A stretch of DNA of 64,000 bases from JALYOC01 sp036675345 (GTDB lineage Bacteria; Myxococcota; Myxococcia; Myxococcales; Myxococcaceae): NCBI GenBank assembly GCA_036675345.1, contig JAKFFE010000026.1:1-64000 (forward strand). Direction: 5' to 3'. Each line of letters begins with the position of its first letter. Positions within the stretch are counted from its first letter, which is position 1. The notes beneath the pieces are model-generated. The model did no database searches. It had not been told where the DNA came from and worked only from the letters and a program-made list of their open reading frames with translations. A program made the translations under genes and the position numbers. Shown here one piece after another: positions 27,964 through 36,438 of this stretch.

Positions 27964-29300
27964 GCCAGCCCCGACTCCTGCTGCTGGCCGGGGGCGCGCT
28001 GGCGCTCACCGCCCTGGGCGCGTCCCGTCCCCGCTACGGCGGGGAGCTGCGGGTGGTGGTGGCGGGCAGTCCCGCCCCGGAGGATCCGGCGCTGGCGGAC
28101 ACCCCGGCGGACGCGGCCATCTCCTGGCTGACCGCGCCGGCGCTGTGCCGGCTGGACGCGAACCTCCGCCCCGCCCCGGTGCTCACCGACGAGGTCACCC
28201 GGCTGGGGCCGCAGCGGCTGCGAATCGGCCTCGGAGGATCCCGCGCCACCCCCGCGGCGATCGCCGAACGCTGGGAGCGGCTCTCCCGGACCGCCACCCT
28301 CTCCCCCTACCGGGCCCTGTTGTACCCGCTGCGCGACGAGGGCCGGCGGCTGACCGGGAGGGTGACCGACGACGCGCTGGAGCTGTCCTTGGCCTTCCCC
28401 TGGCCGGATCTGGAGCGCTCCCTGTGCCACCCCGCGCTGGGGATCCCCGGCAACCACGGGGCGTTCTTGTCCAACCGGGCGCGCACTCCCCTGCTGGCCA
28501 ACCCCGCCCACGCCGCCGGCCGTCCGTTCGTGGACCGGCTGCTGCTGGCGGTGGCCAGCGAGCGGGACGCGGCGCGCCGCCTGGAGCTGAATCAGGCGGA
28601 GGTGCTGCTGGGCGCCGGCGAGGACAGCTCGCCTGCGCCACCGCCGGCGCTGTCCGCCACCTACCTGGCCTACCGCCCCTCCCGGGTGGGCGCCAGCCTG
28701 GGCCGGAGCGTGGAGGCCGCCATCGACCGGGCGGATCTCACCCGCTACTTCGTCCGCGGTCCGGCGGTGCCGATGTCCGCGCTCTTGCCTCCGGCGCTGA
28801 TGCCCCAGCCCACCCTGGCCCGGCCCCCCCCGCCCGCGTCGGAGAGCCGGGACGTCACCCTGCTCTACGACGCCGGGCTGGATGATCAACGCGCGGTGGC
28901 CGAGCGGCTGCAGGTCAAGCTGCACGATCGCGGCTACCGGGTGGCGCTCAAGGCGCTGTCCCGCGGGGAGCTGCGCCGCCGCTGGGCCCAGGGGGACTTC
29001 GATTTGATGCTGCACGCGGTGCTGCTGCCGCCGCTGCCCGGCCCGGCCCTGGCGGTGGTGCTGGACCTGGCCGGCCGGCACGATCTGCTCCCCACCGAGC
29101 TGCGCCCGATCGGCGCCCTGGCCGATCCGGCCGAGCGCGACGCGAAGGTCCGGCAGCGGGCCGAGGCGCTGCGGGAGACCCTGCCGTTGATCCCGCTCTA
29201 CGCCCAGGGGCTGGCGGTGCGCAGCAGCAGCCAGATCCTTCCCCCGGCCAGCGACGGCCAGGGGCTTCCCCTGCTGGACGATCTGTTCCTGGTGCGCTGA
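27960..29300 (+). CDS. Peptide/nickel-type ABC solute-binding protein (SBP_bac_5-like)
   Basis: A 446-residue exported protein: a signal peptide MSQPRLLLLAGGALALTA is followed by RYGGELRVVV, the usual start of family-5 (oligopeptide/nickel) binding proteins. A C-terminal ETLPLIPLYAQGLAVR also fits. It overlaps the previous stop as ATGA. No permease or ATPase is in the operon. It may therefore serve a remote transporter or act as a ligand sensor for the kinase gene 2 bases downstream. Its sequence is more degenerate than transport-grade members. Confidence 0.78.
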   Translation: MSQPRLLLLAGGALALTALGASRPRYGGELRVVVAGSPAPEDPALADTPADAAISWLTAPALCRLDANLRPAPVLTDEVTRLGPQRLRIGLGGSRATPAAIAERWERLSRTATLSPYRALLYPLRDEGRRLTGRVTDDALELSLAFPWPDLERSLCHPALGIPGNHGAFLSNRARTPLLANPAHAAGRPFVDRLLLAVASERDAARRLELNQAEVLLGAGEDSSPAPPPALSATYLAYRPSRVGASLGRSVEAAIDRADLTRYFVRGPAVPMSALLPPALMPQPTLARPPPPASESRDVTLLYDAGLDDQRAVAERLQVKLHDRGYRVALKALSRGELRRRWAQGDFDLMLHAVLLPPLPGPALAVVLDLAGRHDLLPTELRPIGALADPAERDAKVRQRAEALRETLPLIPLYAQGLAVRSSSQILPPASDGQGLPLLDDLFLVR

Positions 29301-29302
29301 CC

Positions 29303-30961
29303 ATGCGGCTGCGCACCCGGCTGATGATCGCGCTGTTGCCCCTGGCGGTGGTCCCGCTGGCGGTCGTGCTCCCGGTGGCCCAGGCCAACCTGCGCCGCAC
29401 CCTCTCCCGCGAGCTGGAGGGACGGCTGGAGGCGGCCCACGCCGCGGCGGCGGCGGCCCTGGACAAGCGCGCCGAGGAGGTCCGCCGCTCGATGGACGAA
29501 CTGGCGGACAGCGCCGCGCTGGAGGAGGTGGCCCGGACCCTCCATGGCGGCGCTCCCCCGGCGCGGGTGGCGGGACAGGCCACCCGGCTGATGAGCGCCC
29601 GGGGGCTGACCGTGCTCTCGCTGTTCGACGCCCAGGGGACCACCGTCTCCTCCGGACACCTCCCCGCCCGGGTGGGAGATCCGGACCCGCGGCTGTTCGC
29701 CGCCTCGCTGTGGAAGGACCCCGCCCCCTCCTGGGCGCTGGTCGAGCGCCGCGACGCCTCGGGGATCCGCGAGGTCCCGGCGCTGGTCGCCGCCCGGGCG
29801 GTGGACTACGGGCGGGTCCGGGTGTGGGCGGTGGGGGGCGCGTATCTGGATGCCTCGCTGGCCCGGCACCTGGCGGGGCTGACCGGCACCCGGGTGGAGC
29901 TGTTGTGGGCCGGTCAGGTGCAGGAGTCCGCCGGCAGCGCCGCTCCCCCGGTGCTCGCGCGGGTGCTGCAGCTGGGAGATGGGGTGGGCGTCCGGCTGGC
30001 GATCAGCAGCGCCGCCCAGCGGGAGGCGGAGGCGGGGATCACCCGCGCCTTCCTGGGGCTGGCGGTGGTGGGGGTGCTGTTGACCCTGCTGCTGGGCTTC
30101 TACGTCGCCCGGCGGATCAGCCGTTCGGTGGAGGCCCTGACCGCCGGTGCGCAGCGGGTGGCGGGCGGAGATCTGGACGCCAAGGTCACCGCCCGCGCCT
30201 CGGGCGAGGTGGGGGAGCTGATCGGCGCCTTCAACCAGATGACCCAGCAGCTGCGCACCCAGACCGAGCGGCTGGTGGCCTCGGAGCGGATCGCCGCCTG
30301 GCAGGACGTGGCCCGCCGGCTGGCCCACGAGCTGAAGAACCCGCTGACCCCGATCAAGATGTCCCTGGAGACCCTGCTGGCGGCCCGCGAGCTGAACAGC
30401 CCCCGCTTCGGAGAGCTGTTCGGGGAGAGCGCCACGGTGATCCTGGAGGAGGTGGAGCGGCTGCGTCGCACCATCGACGAGTTCTCCCGCTTCGCCCGGC
30501 TGCCCAAGCCGCAGCTGGAGGAGGTGGCCCTGGACGCGCTGCTGGGGCAGGTGCTGGCGCTGTACGCCTCCCCCCGCGCCGGGGTGACCGTGGTCCCCCA
30601 GCTGCAACCGGGAGTGACGGTGCGGGCGGACCCGGACCAGCTGACCCAGGTGTTGCTGAACCTGATCAAGAACGCCGACGAGGCGATGCCCGAAGGGGGC
30701 ACAATCCGGGTGCGGCTGCGGACCGGGAAGGGACAGGCGGTGATCGAGGTGGAGGACACCGGAAAGGGGATCCCTCCCGAGGATCGGGCGCGGGTGCTGG
30801 AGCCCTACTTCACCCAGAAGGAGGGCGGGACCGGGCTGGGGCTGTCGATCGCCTCGCGCATCTGCCAGGAGCACGGCGGCGCGCTGGAGGTGGACGGCGC
30901 GCCCGGCGGGGGCGCCCTGATGCGGGTGGTCCTGCCGCTGCCGGAGTCGGTCAGTCCCTGA
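29303..30961 (+). CDS. NtrY-like membrane sensor histidine kinase
   Basis: A 552-residue kinase: membrane helix at ~8-28, periplasmic sensor to ~250, second helix (GLAVVGVLLTLLLGFYV), HAMP (~268-320). The H-box is DVARRLAHELKNPLTPIKMS, typical of NtrY, with His near 341. The ATPase has NLIKNADEAM and GKGIPPEDRA, then GGTGLGLSI. It starts 2 bases after the binding-protein gene and is last in the operon. It probably phosphorylates an NtrC/NtrX-type regulator; none is adjacent. The 3' end overlaps the convergent MXAN_5187-like gene by 11 bases. Confidence 0.92.
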   Translation: MRLRTRLMIALLPLAVVPLAVVLPVAQANLRRTLSRELEGRLEAAHAAAAAALDKRAEEVRRSMDELADSAALEEVARTLHGGAPPARVAGQATRLMSARGLTVLSLFDAQGTTVSSGHLPARVGDPDPRLFAASLWKDPAPSWALVERRDASGIREVPALVAARAVDYGRVRVWAVGGAYLDASLARHLAGLTGTRVELLWAGQVQESAGSAAPPVLARVLQLGDGVGVRLAISSAAQREAEAGITRAFLGLAVVGVLLTLLLGFYVARRISRSVEALTAGAQRVAGGDLDAKVTARASGEVGELIGAFNQMTQQLRTQTERLVASERIAAWQDVARRLAHELKNPLTPIKMSLETLLAARELNSPRFGELFGESATVILEEVERLRRTIDEFSRFARLPKPQLEEVALDALLGQVLALYASPRAGVTVVPQLQPGVTVRADPDQLTQVLLNLIKNADEAMPEGGTIRVRLRTGKGQAVIEVEDTGKGIPPEDRARVLEPYFTQKEGGTGLGLSIASRICQEHGGALEVDGAPGGGALMRVVLPLPESVSP

Positions 30962-32669
30962 CCGGGGTGGCCTTCAGCGCCGCCTTGCCGTCCTTGACGT
31001 ACACCTGGAAGCGGACGGTGCGGCAGTTGTACTTCTGGACCAGCTGCTCGCGGTTCTTGCGGAGCTTCTGCACGAACTTGTCGTAGGTCAGCCCGTCCGA
31101 GGCCTCGCCGCACTTCTCGCGGGTGGAGACGAACTCCCGGAACACGTCCTGGAAGTGGGGATCCTCGGCGGTCCCGCTGCCCATCGCCGCCGCCACCGCG
31201 GGGGGGATGGTGGAGACCGGCCGGGTGGGAGGCTCGGGCTTGAGCTCGCCGCCGGAGCGGGCGCTGGCCGCCAGCAGCTCCTGGGGGATGGCCGCCACCC
31301 GGGTGGCATCCGGGTTGTCGTCGTACTGGCCCCCCGCGTACGGGTCCGCCGCGGGCGCCGGCTCCGAGTAGCCGGCCGGATAGGCGCGGGTCTGATCCTG
31401 CTGGGTGCCGGGCACGGTCAGCGGGGCCTCCCCGAACGGGTAGCCCGGATCCTGGGACCCGGGGAGCGGCTCGGCCGGCGCGTTGCTGAACTGGAAGGCG
31501 CCCTCCGACGGCGCGGGCTCTCCGGTCTGCTGCAGCACATCCCGGGAGTCGGCGAAGGGAGCCTCCGCCTCCGACGCGTACTGGGGGGCCTGCAGCGGGC
31601 CGGTGGCCTCGCCCCCGCCAGGGAAGTTCCCGGTGGCCTCGCCGGCGTGCTCCGGCCCGGGGGAGGCCTCGGTCTGGGGGGCGGCCACCGCGGCGGTGGG
31701 GGCGGCCAGCCAGGGAGACTGGTCCGCGGGGTCCTCGGCGCCCACCGTCCGCGGCCCGCGGCCGATCCACACCAGCCAGATCAGGCTCAGCAGCAGCAGC
31801 AGCCCGGCGGCGGGCAGCGCCAGCTGCTGGTAGGAGGCCAGCGCGCTGGCAAAGCCCCGGGTGCTGGCCACCGCCACCACCTCGTAGGGAGACCCGGCCA
31901 CCGCGTCGCGCGATCCCACCAGCGAGGGTGCGTCCGCCTGCGATCCCTCGGAGAACAGCGGCAAGGAGAGCCCCGCCCACCGGGTCGCTCCCGCGCGCTC
32001 CACCACCTTGGCCTCACCGGCCGCCAGGGTGGGCGCGGCCTTGGCGGCCACCTCCCGCTGTTCGCCGGCCATCGCCACCACCCGGGTGCCATGCAGCAGC
32101 GCCACCGAGACCAGGCCGCTGTCCCGCACCGCCTGGTCGAAGGCCTGCTGGGAGGCGCTCAGGGGCAACCCCAGCGCGCCCACCGAGGTCGCCACCCCAT
32201 CGCTGCCCACCGCCAGCGGGAAGGTGACAAAGGCGTGCGGAACCCCGTCCACATCCACCAGCTCCGCGCGCCCCGCCGCGGCCAGCATCGAAGGATCGCC
32301 CTCCGCCTGCGCCCCGTCCGGGCGCAGGAAGGTGCCCCCTTCGGCGTTGCCGGCGCCGACGATCAGCGAGTCCCGCAGCGCCTCGGGGGCCTGCTCACGG
32401 GCCAGCGTCCCCAGCAGGGCGGCGCGCTCGGCGGCGGGAGCACGGGCCACCTTGGCCAGGGCGGGAGTGGGGGCCAGCTGCAGGGCCAGCATCCCCAGCT
32501 CGGCGCGGCGCTCGGCCACGGTGGCCCGGACGGTCTGGGCGGCGGCCCGGGCGTGCGCCCCGGCCTGCTCCACCGCGCGGGCGGTCAACGACGGACTCAC
32601 CAGCAACAGATGGCCCAGCCACAGCGCCAGCACCAGCAGTGCAAACAGGAGGAACTTGAGGCGAACCAT
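30951..32669 (-). CDS. MXAN_5187-family two-helix membrane protein
   Basis: A 572-residue protein. A first membrane helix (LKFLLFALLVLALWLGHLLL) is followed by an extracytoplasmic, Cache-like region to ~280 and a second helix (AAGLLLLLSLIWLVWIG). A Pro/Ala/Glu-rich cytoplasmic linker of ~170 residues leads to a conserved C-terminal block (EDPHFQDVFREFVSTREKCG, then YNCRTVRFQVYVKDGKAALK). As I recall, that block is the MXAN_5187 C-terminal domain found in Myxococcota. Layout suggests an unusual sensor with no catalytic output domain. Function is not known. Confidence 0.75.
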   Translation of the reverse strand: MVRLKFLLFALLVLALWLGHLLLVSPSLTARAVEQAGAHARAAAQTVRATVAERRAELGMLALQLAPTPALAKVARAPAAERAALLGTLAREQAPEALRDSLIVGAGNAEGGTFLRPDGAQAEGDPSMLAAAGRAELVDVDGVPHAFVTFPLAVGSDGVATSVGALGLPLSASQQAFDQAVRDSGLVSVALLHGTRVVAMAGEQREVAAKAAPTLAAGEAKVVERAGATRWAGLSLPLFSEGSQADAPSLVGSRDAVAGSPYEVVAVASTRGFASALASYQQLALPAAGLLLLLSLIWLVWIGRGPRTVGAEDPADQSPWLAAPTAAVAAPQTEASPGPEHAGEATGNFPGGGEATGPLQAPQYASEAEAPFADSRDVLQQTGEPAPSEGAFQFSNAPAEPLPGSQDPGYPFGEAPLTVPGTQQDQTRAYPAGYSEPAPAADPYAGGQYDDNPDATRVAAIPQELLAASARSGGELKPEPPTRPVSTIPPAVAAAMGSGTAEDPHFQDVFREFVSTREKCGEASDGLTYDKFVQKLRKNREQLVQKYNCRTVRFQVYVKDGKAALKATPVRD

Positions 32670-32753
32670 CGCGTCCTTGGCCGGGGTGGAGGGGCCCGGC
32701 GCTTATAGCCGCGCCCCCCCTACCCATCAAGAACGCCGGCCCAGCGAGGCTCC

Positions 32754-33131
32754 CTACTGCTCGGGGAGGTTGGAGAGTTCCATCCCCAGCCGGGCCGCCG
32801 GCTTGGAGACGTGATGTCCTGAGATTTCCCGCTTCTTGTCCATCTCCCGCTTGGCCGCCTTCACCAGGCGGTCCTCGCACAGGTCGATCGACTGGAAGAT
32901 GTCCTCGGTCGTCTCGGCGACGTGGATCCCCGCGCTCCCCGGCATCCGGAAGGTCACCGAACACTCCATGTCCTTCCCCTTCTTGGGGCCGTTGGTGTCC
33001 TTGAGCATCACCTCCAGCTCCGCCGCCTCATCGTCTGCAAAGCGCTCCATTGCGCGCACCAGCCGCTTCTCGACGTAGTCCTTCATCCGCTCGTTCAGCG
33101 TCAGATGGACCCCATGGACAATCACCTTCAT
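32754..33131 (-). CDS. hpf: Ribosome hibernation-promoting factor (HPF/YfiA family)
   Basis: A 125-residue HPF: VIVHGVHLTLNERMKDYVEKRL, then AELEVMLKD and HVAETTEDIFQSIDLCEDRLV. It binds the 30S subunit to silence ribosomes. It is the short form without the C-terminal dimerization domain of long HPF. I chose ATG 33131, with GGAGG just upstream; the longer frame to 33242 lacks family similarity. A 16-bp perfect palindrome sits 18 bases upstream and may be an operator. Confidence 0.92.
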   Translation of the reverse strand: MKVIVHGVHLTLNERMKDYVEKRLVRAMERFADDEAAELEVMLKDTNGPKKGKDMECSVTFRMPGSAGIHVAETTEDIFQSIDLCEDRLVKAAKREMDKKREISGHHVSKPAARLGMELSNLPEQ

Positions 33132-33148
33132 CCGGACACCTCCTTGGC

Positions 33149-33164
33149 CCTGAACATGTTCAGG
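33149..33164. promoter_or_regulatory. 16-bp perfect palindrome upstream of hpf
   Basis: CCTGAACATGTTCAGG is an exact inverted repeat, 18 bases before the hpf start and in the region shared with the divergent receiver gene. It resembles an operator for a dimeric regulator. The GAAC-N2-GTTC spacing is shorter than the Gram-positive-type LexA box (N4). Confidence 0.4.
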
Positions 33165-33213
33165 CGCCCCTTGCCCGGCACGCTTGCGGTGTCTGTCTGC
33201 CTGCCCACCCGCC

Positions 33214-33229
33214 AGGCACGAGCCCTGCC
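33214..33229 (+). promoter_or_regulatory. Sigma-54-like promoter for the single-domain receiver gene
   Basis: AGGCACG-AGCC-CTGCC has GG (33215-33216) and GC (33227-33228) 10 bases apart and an exact GGCACG, with two or three mismatches elsewhere. It lies 30 bases before the ATG at 33259. TAGATT at 33243-33248 could instead be a sigma-70 -10. Confidence 0.35.
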
Positions 33230-33258
33230 GGGCGGACCGCACTTAGATTGTTCCGGCG

Positions 33259-33612
33259 ATGCCTGAACGCAGGCACAGACTGCTGATCGTGGACGACGAT
33301 CTCGACACCCGGGAGCTCCTCGGTGAGGCGCTGGCCGAGGAGTTCGAGGTGATCGCCGTGGGGGACGCCCAGGCGGCGCTGGTCGCCCTGGAGACCTTCG
33401 CCGCGGACGTGGTGCTCACCGACGAGACCCTGCCCGGGATGCGGGGCGCGGAGCTGGCCGCGGTGCTCAAGCAGCGCCCGGATCCGCCGCGGGTGATCCT
33501 CTTCTCCGGGCACCTGACCATCCCCGGCGCCGACGCCGCGGACCTGATCTTGAGAAAGCCGCTGGACCTGCCGGAGCTTCACCAGGCAGTCGCCACCCAG
33601 GCGCTGCATTGA
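33259..33612 (+). CDS. Single-domain response regulator receiver
   Basis: A 117-residue receiver with acidic cluster VDDD (11-14), phospho-acceptor D55 (VLTDETLPGMRG), Ser in LFSGH, and Lys in LRKPLDL. There is no output domain, so it works by protein contact like CheY. No kinase is adjacent. It is divergent from hpf; a link to ribosome hibernation is only suggested by position. Confidence 0.88.
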   Translation: MPERRHRLLIVDDDLDTRELLGEALAEEFEVIAVGDAQAALVALETFAADVVLTDETLPGMRGAELAAVLKQRPDPPRVILFSGHLTIPGADAADLILRKPLDLPELHQAVATQALH

Positions 33613-33679
33613 GTGACGCCGGAGCAAAGCGGGAGTGCTAGCGTCGTTCCTGGTCGGGGAAACCTTCGCGGAGGCGGGC

Positions 33680-34108
33680 ATGAAGTATTGCGGCGAATGC
33701 GGCGCGGAGTACCTGGACACGGTCACCGAGTGCGCGGACTGTGGTTCCAAGGAGATGGTGAGCGCGGACGAGCTGAAGGTCCGCGGCATCCCCAACCCCA
33801 GCGAGCGGGACACCCGCAAGTTCGTGCGCGCCGGCAACGCGGAGGATCCACTCAGCGCCGAGCAGTTCGTGCGGGTGCTGGAGGAGGAGCGGATCCCGGT
33901 GTTCTCCCGGCCCCGCCGCGGCGGCTCGGTGGATGCGCTGACCACCGCCATCTCCGTGCCCTGGTGGGAGATCCTGGTCCCGGAGGAGTTCCTGGCCCGG
34001 GCCGGGGACCTGATCACCCAGGAGAAGGCCCGCATCGAGGCCTCCTCCGAGGAGGCCGGACGCGCCGCCGAGGAGGAGTCGCAGGCCGGCCCGGAGACCG
34101 CCGGTTAG
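33680..34108 (+). CDS. Small zinc-ribbon protein with DUF2007-like region
   Basis: A 142-residue protein: MKYCGECGAEY and ECADCGSKEM give two CxxC pairs, a zinc ribbon. The middle (EQFVRVLEEERIPVFSRP ... PWWEILVPEEFLARAGDL) resembles DUF2007-type putative signal-transducing domains. The C-terminus is acidic and Ala-rich. ATG 33680 is preceded by GGAGG at 33671. Function unknown. It is convergent with the DUF1460 gene, 3 bases apart. Confidence 0.72.
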   Translation: MKYCGECGAEYLDTVTECADCGSKEMVSADELKVRGIPNPSERDTRKFVRAGNAEDPLSAEQFVRVLEEERIPVFSRPRRGGSVDALTTAISVPWWEILVPEEFLARAGDLITQEKARIEASSEEAGRAAEEESQAGPETAG

Positions 34109-34111
34109 CCT

Positions 34112-34993
34112 TCAGGGCGGTGAGGAGTCGGCCACCGCCGGGGCGTCGCGCGGCAGCACCTCGAAGAGGCTGATCCCGCTCACCCGCCACCGGGCGTACT
34201 TGGAGTTTCGGATCAGGAAGGTCTCCAGGTCCTCGTCCACCACCCGGCCATAGCCGTTGCGGGCCGCGTGGCGCAGGTAGGTCCGCTTCTTCTTCTGGAC
34301 CACGAAGCCCAGGTGGGTGACCCGGGTGGCCTTCTGGGGCAGGTCGTCGCGCACCACCAGCAGCAGCGTCCCGGAGGGGATGGCGCGCGCGTGCTTCATC
34401 ACCTTGTCGATCGGCAGGAGCGGGAACCGGAACTGCCCCACCGCCTGGCGGGGGGCGGGCAGCGCCAGCGCCTGGGAGGATTGGGACTTCCAGGTGCCGG
34501 GGGTGAGCACCTTCTGGGTGGTGACCACGTCCGCCCCCCCGTAGGTCCGGGTGACGTCCCGGACGAAGCGCTTGGCGGCGTTGTTGGGCAGCCACTGCAC
34601 CTCCATCAGGTGGTTGCGGTCCTCGTAGGTCGCCTGCCGTTGATAGCGGATCTCCTTGAGCAGCTCGGCCGCCTCCGCCTCGCCGCCGGCCAGGCTCAGC
34701 GCCAGCGTCTCCTCCACGAAGGTCAGACAGTCCACCGCGTCGTAGCGCTGCAGCGGATCCGGATCCGGCAGCTGCCCCTCCCCCTCCCCCAGGGGGGACA
34801 CCTGGTAGGGGGTGTCCAGGAAGCGTCGGCTGACCTCCAGCAGTCGCCCGGGCAGAGGCTGTCCTTCCAAGGAGGACAAGGTCTCCTCGCGCGCCTGCGG
34901 GGTCAGCGCCTCCCACCGCTCCGGGGCGGGGATGGCGGGCGGGGGCGCCGCCGGGGTGGCGGAGAGGACGATCCACAACCAGAGGGCGTTCAC
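34112..34993 (-). CDS. DUF1460 (NlpC/P60-like amidase) family protein
   Basis: A 293-residue exported protein. GTG 34993 overlaps the upstream stop (GTGA) and begins a signal peptide MNALWLWIVLSATPAAP. The motif YDAVDCLTFVEETLALS carries the probable catalytic Cys of DUF1460, a papain-like family related to N-acetylmuramoyl-L-alanine amidases; HLGFVV probably holds the His. It probably cleaves wall peptides in the periplasm. It is translationally coupled to the HEAT lipoprotein gene. Confidence 0.8.
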   Translation of the reverse strand: MNALWLWIVLSATPAAPPPAIPAPERWEALTPQAREETLSSLEGQPLPGRLLEVSRRFLDTPYQVSPLGEGEGQLPDPDPLQRYDAVDCLTFVEETLALSLAGGEAEAAELLKEIRYQRQATYEDRNHLMEVQWLPNNAAKRFVRDVTRTYGGADVVTTQKVLTPGTWKSQSSQALALPAPRQAVGQFRFPLLPIDKVMKHARAIPSGTLLLVVRDDLPQKATRVTHLGFVVQKKKRTYLRHAARNGYGRVVDEDLETFLIRNSKYARWRVSGISLFEVLPRDAPAVADSSPP

Positions 34994-35988
34994 GGTCCGG
35001 CCGCCCCGATCCCATTGCGCCGCAGCACCGCCCGGCGCTCCGAATCCGCCAGGTGCAGCTTCTCCAGCTCCGCCTCGATCGCCAGCTTGGCGTCGCCGCT
35101 GGCCTGGTGGGAGGCCACCACCATCCAGTCCAGCATCTGGCGCTCTCCTCCCTGGAACAGGATCCGCGCCGCCGCCGCCGCCAGCCGGCGGTCGGGACTC
35201 TCCAGCAGCGGGCGCAGCTGTGCGCCCACCTTCCGGGCCGAGGCGCCCTCGAACAGCTCCAGCCCGTGGCGCTGCTGGTAGCGGTCCTCGGAGGCCAGCA
35301 GCTTCTTGGCGAACTGGAGGCCGGCGGGGGCCCCCAGCAGGCACAGCCCGCGGGCGGCGGCAAAGCGGGTGCTCTCGGAGGAGGAGGTGAGGAACTTCTC
35401 CAGTGCGGGGCGGGCGGCCGGATCACCGCTTTGGCCAATCGCCACCAGCAGGGCGGCGCGCACCTCCGGCTCTCCTTCCACCTTCACCGCCTGCAGCAGG
35501 GGCCGGGAGAGCCGGGGCTGCGCGATCTGCCCCAGCGCCCGGGCCGCCTCCCGGCGCACCGGCATCGACCCATCCGCCAGCAACGGGACCAGGGTGTCCG
35601 CGGCCCGGCTCTTCACCCGGGTCAGCCCCTGCACCGCGTACATCCGCACCACCGCGTCGTCGTCCGAGGTCAGCTTGGCCAAGGTCGGCTCCGCGGAGCG
35701 GACCGCCAGCAGACTGAGGGCAAAGGAGAGGTTCCGGCGCTGGCTGTCTTCAAACTCGGTCTTCAGGGCGCGACTCAACACCTCGGTGGCGTACTCTTGT
35801 TCCCCCAGGTAGGCGATCCGGGCCGCGGCGGCCTCGGTCCCGCCCCCCCCGGCCACCACCTGGGCCAGGACCCGGTCCGCCTCGGCGCGGCGCTGGGCGC
35901 GCTTCTCCCCCGCCTGGGTGGCACCCGCCCCGCAAGCCACCGCCAGCCCCAGGACCACGGCCCATCTGCCACCGGAAGGAACACGCAC
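34990..35988 (-). CDS. HEAT-repeat lipoprotein
   Basis: A 332-residue protein. I chose GTG 35988 (MRVPSGGRWAVVLGLAVACG), which gives a signal peptide with a probable lipobox AVAC. The body consists of HEAT/PBS-lyase-type repeats: VRMYAVQGLTRVKSRAADTLV, MPVRREAARALGQIAQP and TRFAAARGLCLLGAPAG. Such alpha-solenoids bind proteins; no catalytic motif is seen. It forms an operon with the DUF1460 gene. The longer frame to 36153 would cross the divergent promoter region. Confidence 0.8.
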   Translation of the reverse strand: MRVPSGGRWAVVLGLAVACGAGATQAGEKRAQRRAEADRVLAQVVAGGGGTEAAAARIAYLGEQEYATEVLSRALKTEFEDSQRRNLSFALSLLAVRSAEPTLAKLTSDDDAVVRMYAVQGLTRVKSRAADTLVPLLADGSMPVRREAARALGQIAQPRLSRPLLQAVKVEGEPEVRAALLVAIGQSGDPAARPALEKFLTSSSESTRFAAARGLCLLGAPAGLQFAKKLLASEDRYQQRHGLELFEGASARKVGAQLRPLLESPDRRLAAAAARILFQGGERQMLDWMVVASHQASGDAKLAIEAELEKLHLADSERRAVLRRNGIGAAGP

Positions 35989-36038
35989 GGCCCGCAGGAT
36001 AGCCAGCAATCCAACCCCTGGAAAACTCAGACTAAAAA

Positions 36039-36068
36039 TTGACGGAGCGGCGAGTGGACTGGTACGAA
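36039..36068 (+). promoter_or_regulatory. Probable sigma-70-type promoter for the DUF4398/OmpA operon
   Basis: TTGACG (36039-36044), preceded by an A-rich run (ACTAAAAA), and TACGAA (36063-36068) with an 18-base spacer. The -10 match is modest. The ATG follows at 36098. Confidence 0.4.
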
Positions 36069-36097
36069 ATCCTGACCTGTCGCGTCGAGGAATCCGC

Positions 36098-36430
36098 ATG
36101 CTTCGTCGTTCGGCCCGTTTGATCCTCCCGGGTGCCCTCCTCGCCGCTTTCACGGCGTGTGGCCCCGTTCAGTCCACCGCCTTCCTGCTGGATGCCGAGG
36201 TCCAGATCGAGGCGGCCCGCACCGCCCAGGCAGACAAGCTGGCTCCCTACGAGTGGACGCTGGCCAACCTGTACATCCACAAGGCGCGCGAAGAGGTCGG
36301 CTATTCGGACTTCGAGGCCGCGGTGGACTTTGCCCGCAAGGCCTCCTTGAACGCGAACGAGGCCCGGAAGGTCGCCATGGGCGCCGAGAACAAGGACGGC
36401 ACCTCCCCCTCCGAGACCCCCGCCCCTTGA
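36098..36430 (+). CDS. DUF4398-like small lipoprotein
   Basis: A 110-residue lipoprotein: MLRRSARLILPGALLAAFTACG with lipobox FTAC. The mature part (APYEWTLANLYIHKAREEVG, YSDFEAAVDFARKA) matches the DUF4398 helical pattern. The next gene, 8 bases on, has a related N-terminal helical region, so the two probably act together in the outer membrane. Exact role unknown. Confidence 0.82.
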   Translation: MLRRSARLILPGALLAAFTACGPVQSTAFLLDAEVQIEAARTAQADKLAPYEWTLANLYIHKAREEVGYSDFEAAVDFARKASLNANEARKVAMGAENKDGTSPSETPAP

Positions 36431-36438
36431 GCCGCCCG

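Noticed and set aside
33150..33163. LexA box
   Set aside because: GAAC-N2-GTTC spacing does not fit the LexA sites I know (N4 in Gram-positive-type boxes), and hpf is not a typical SOS gene.
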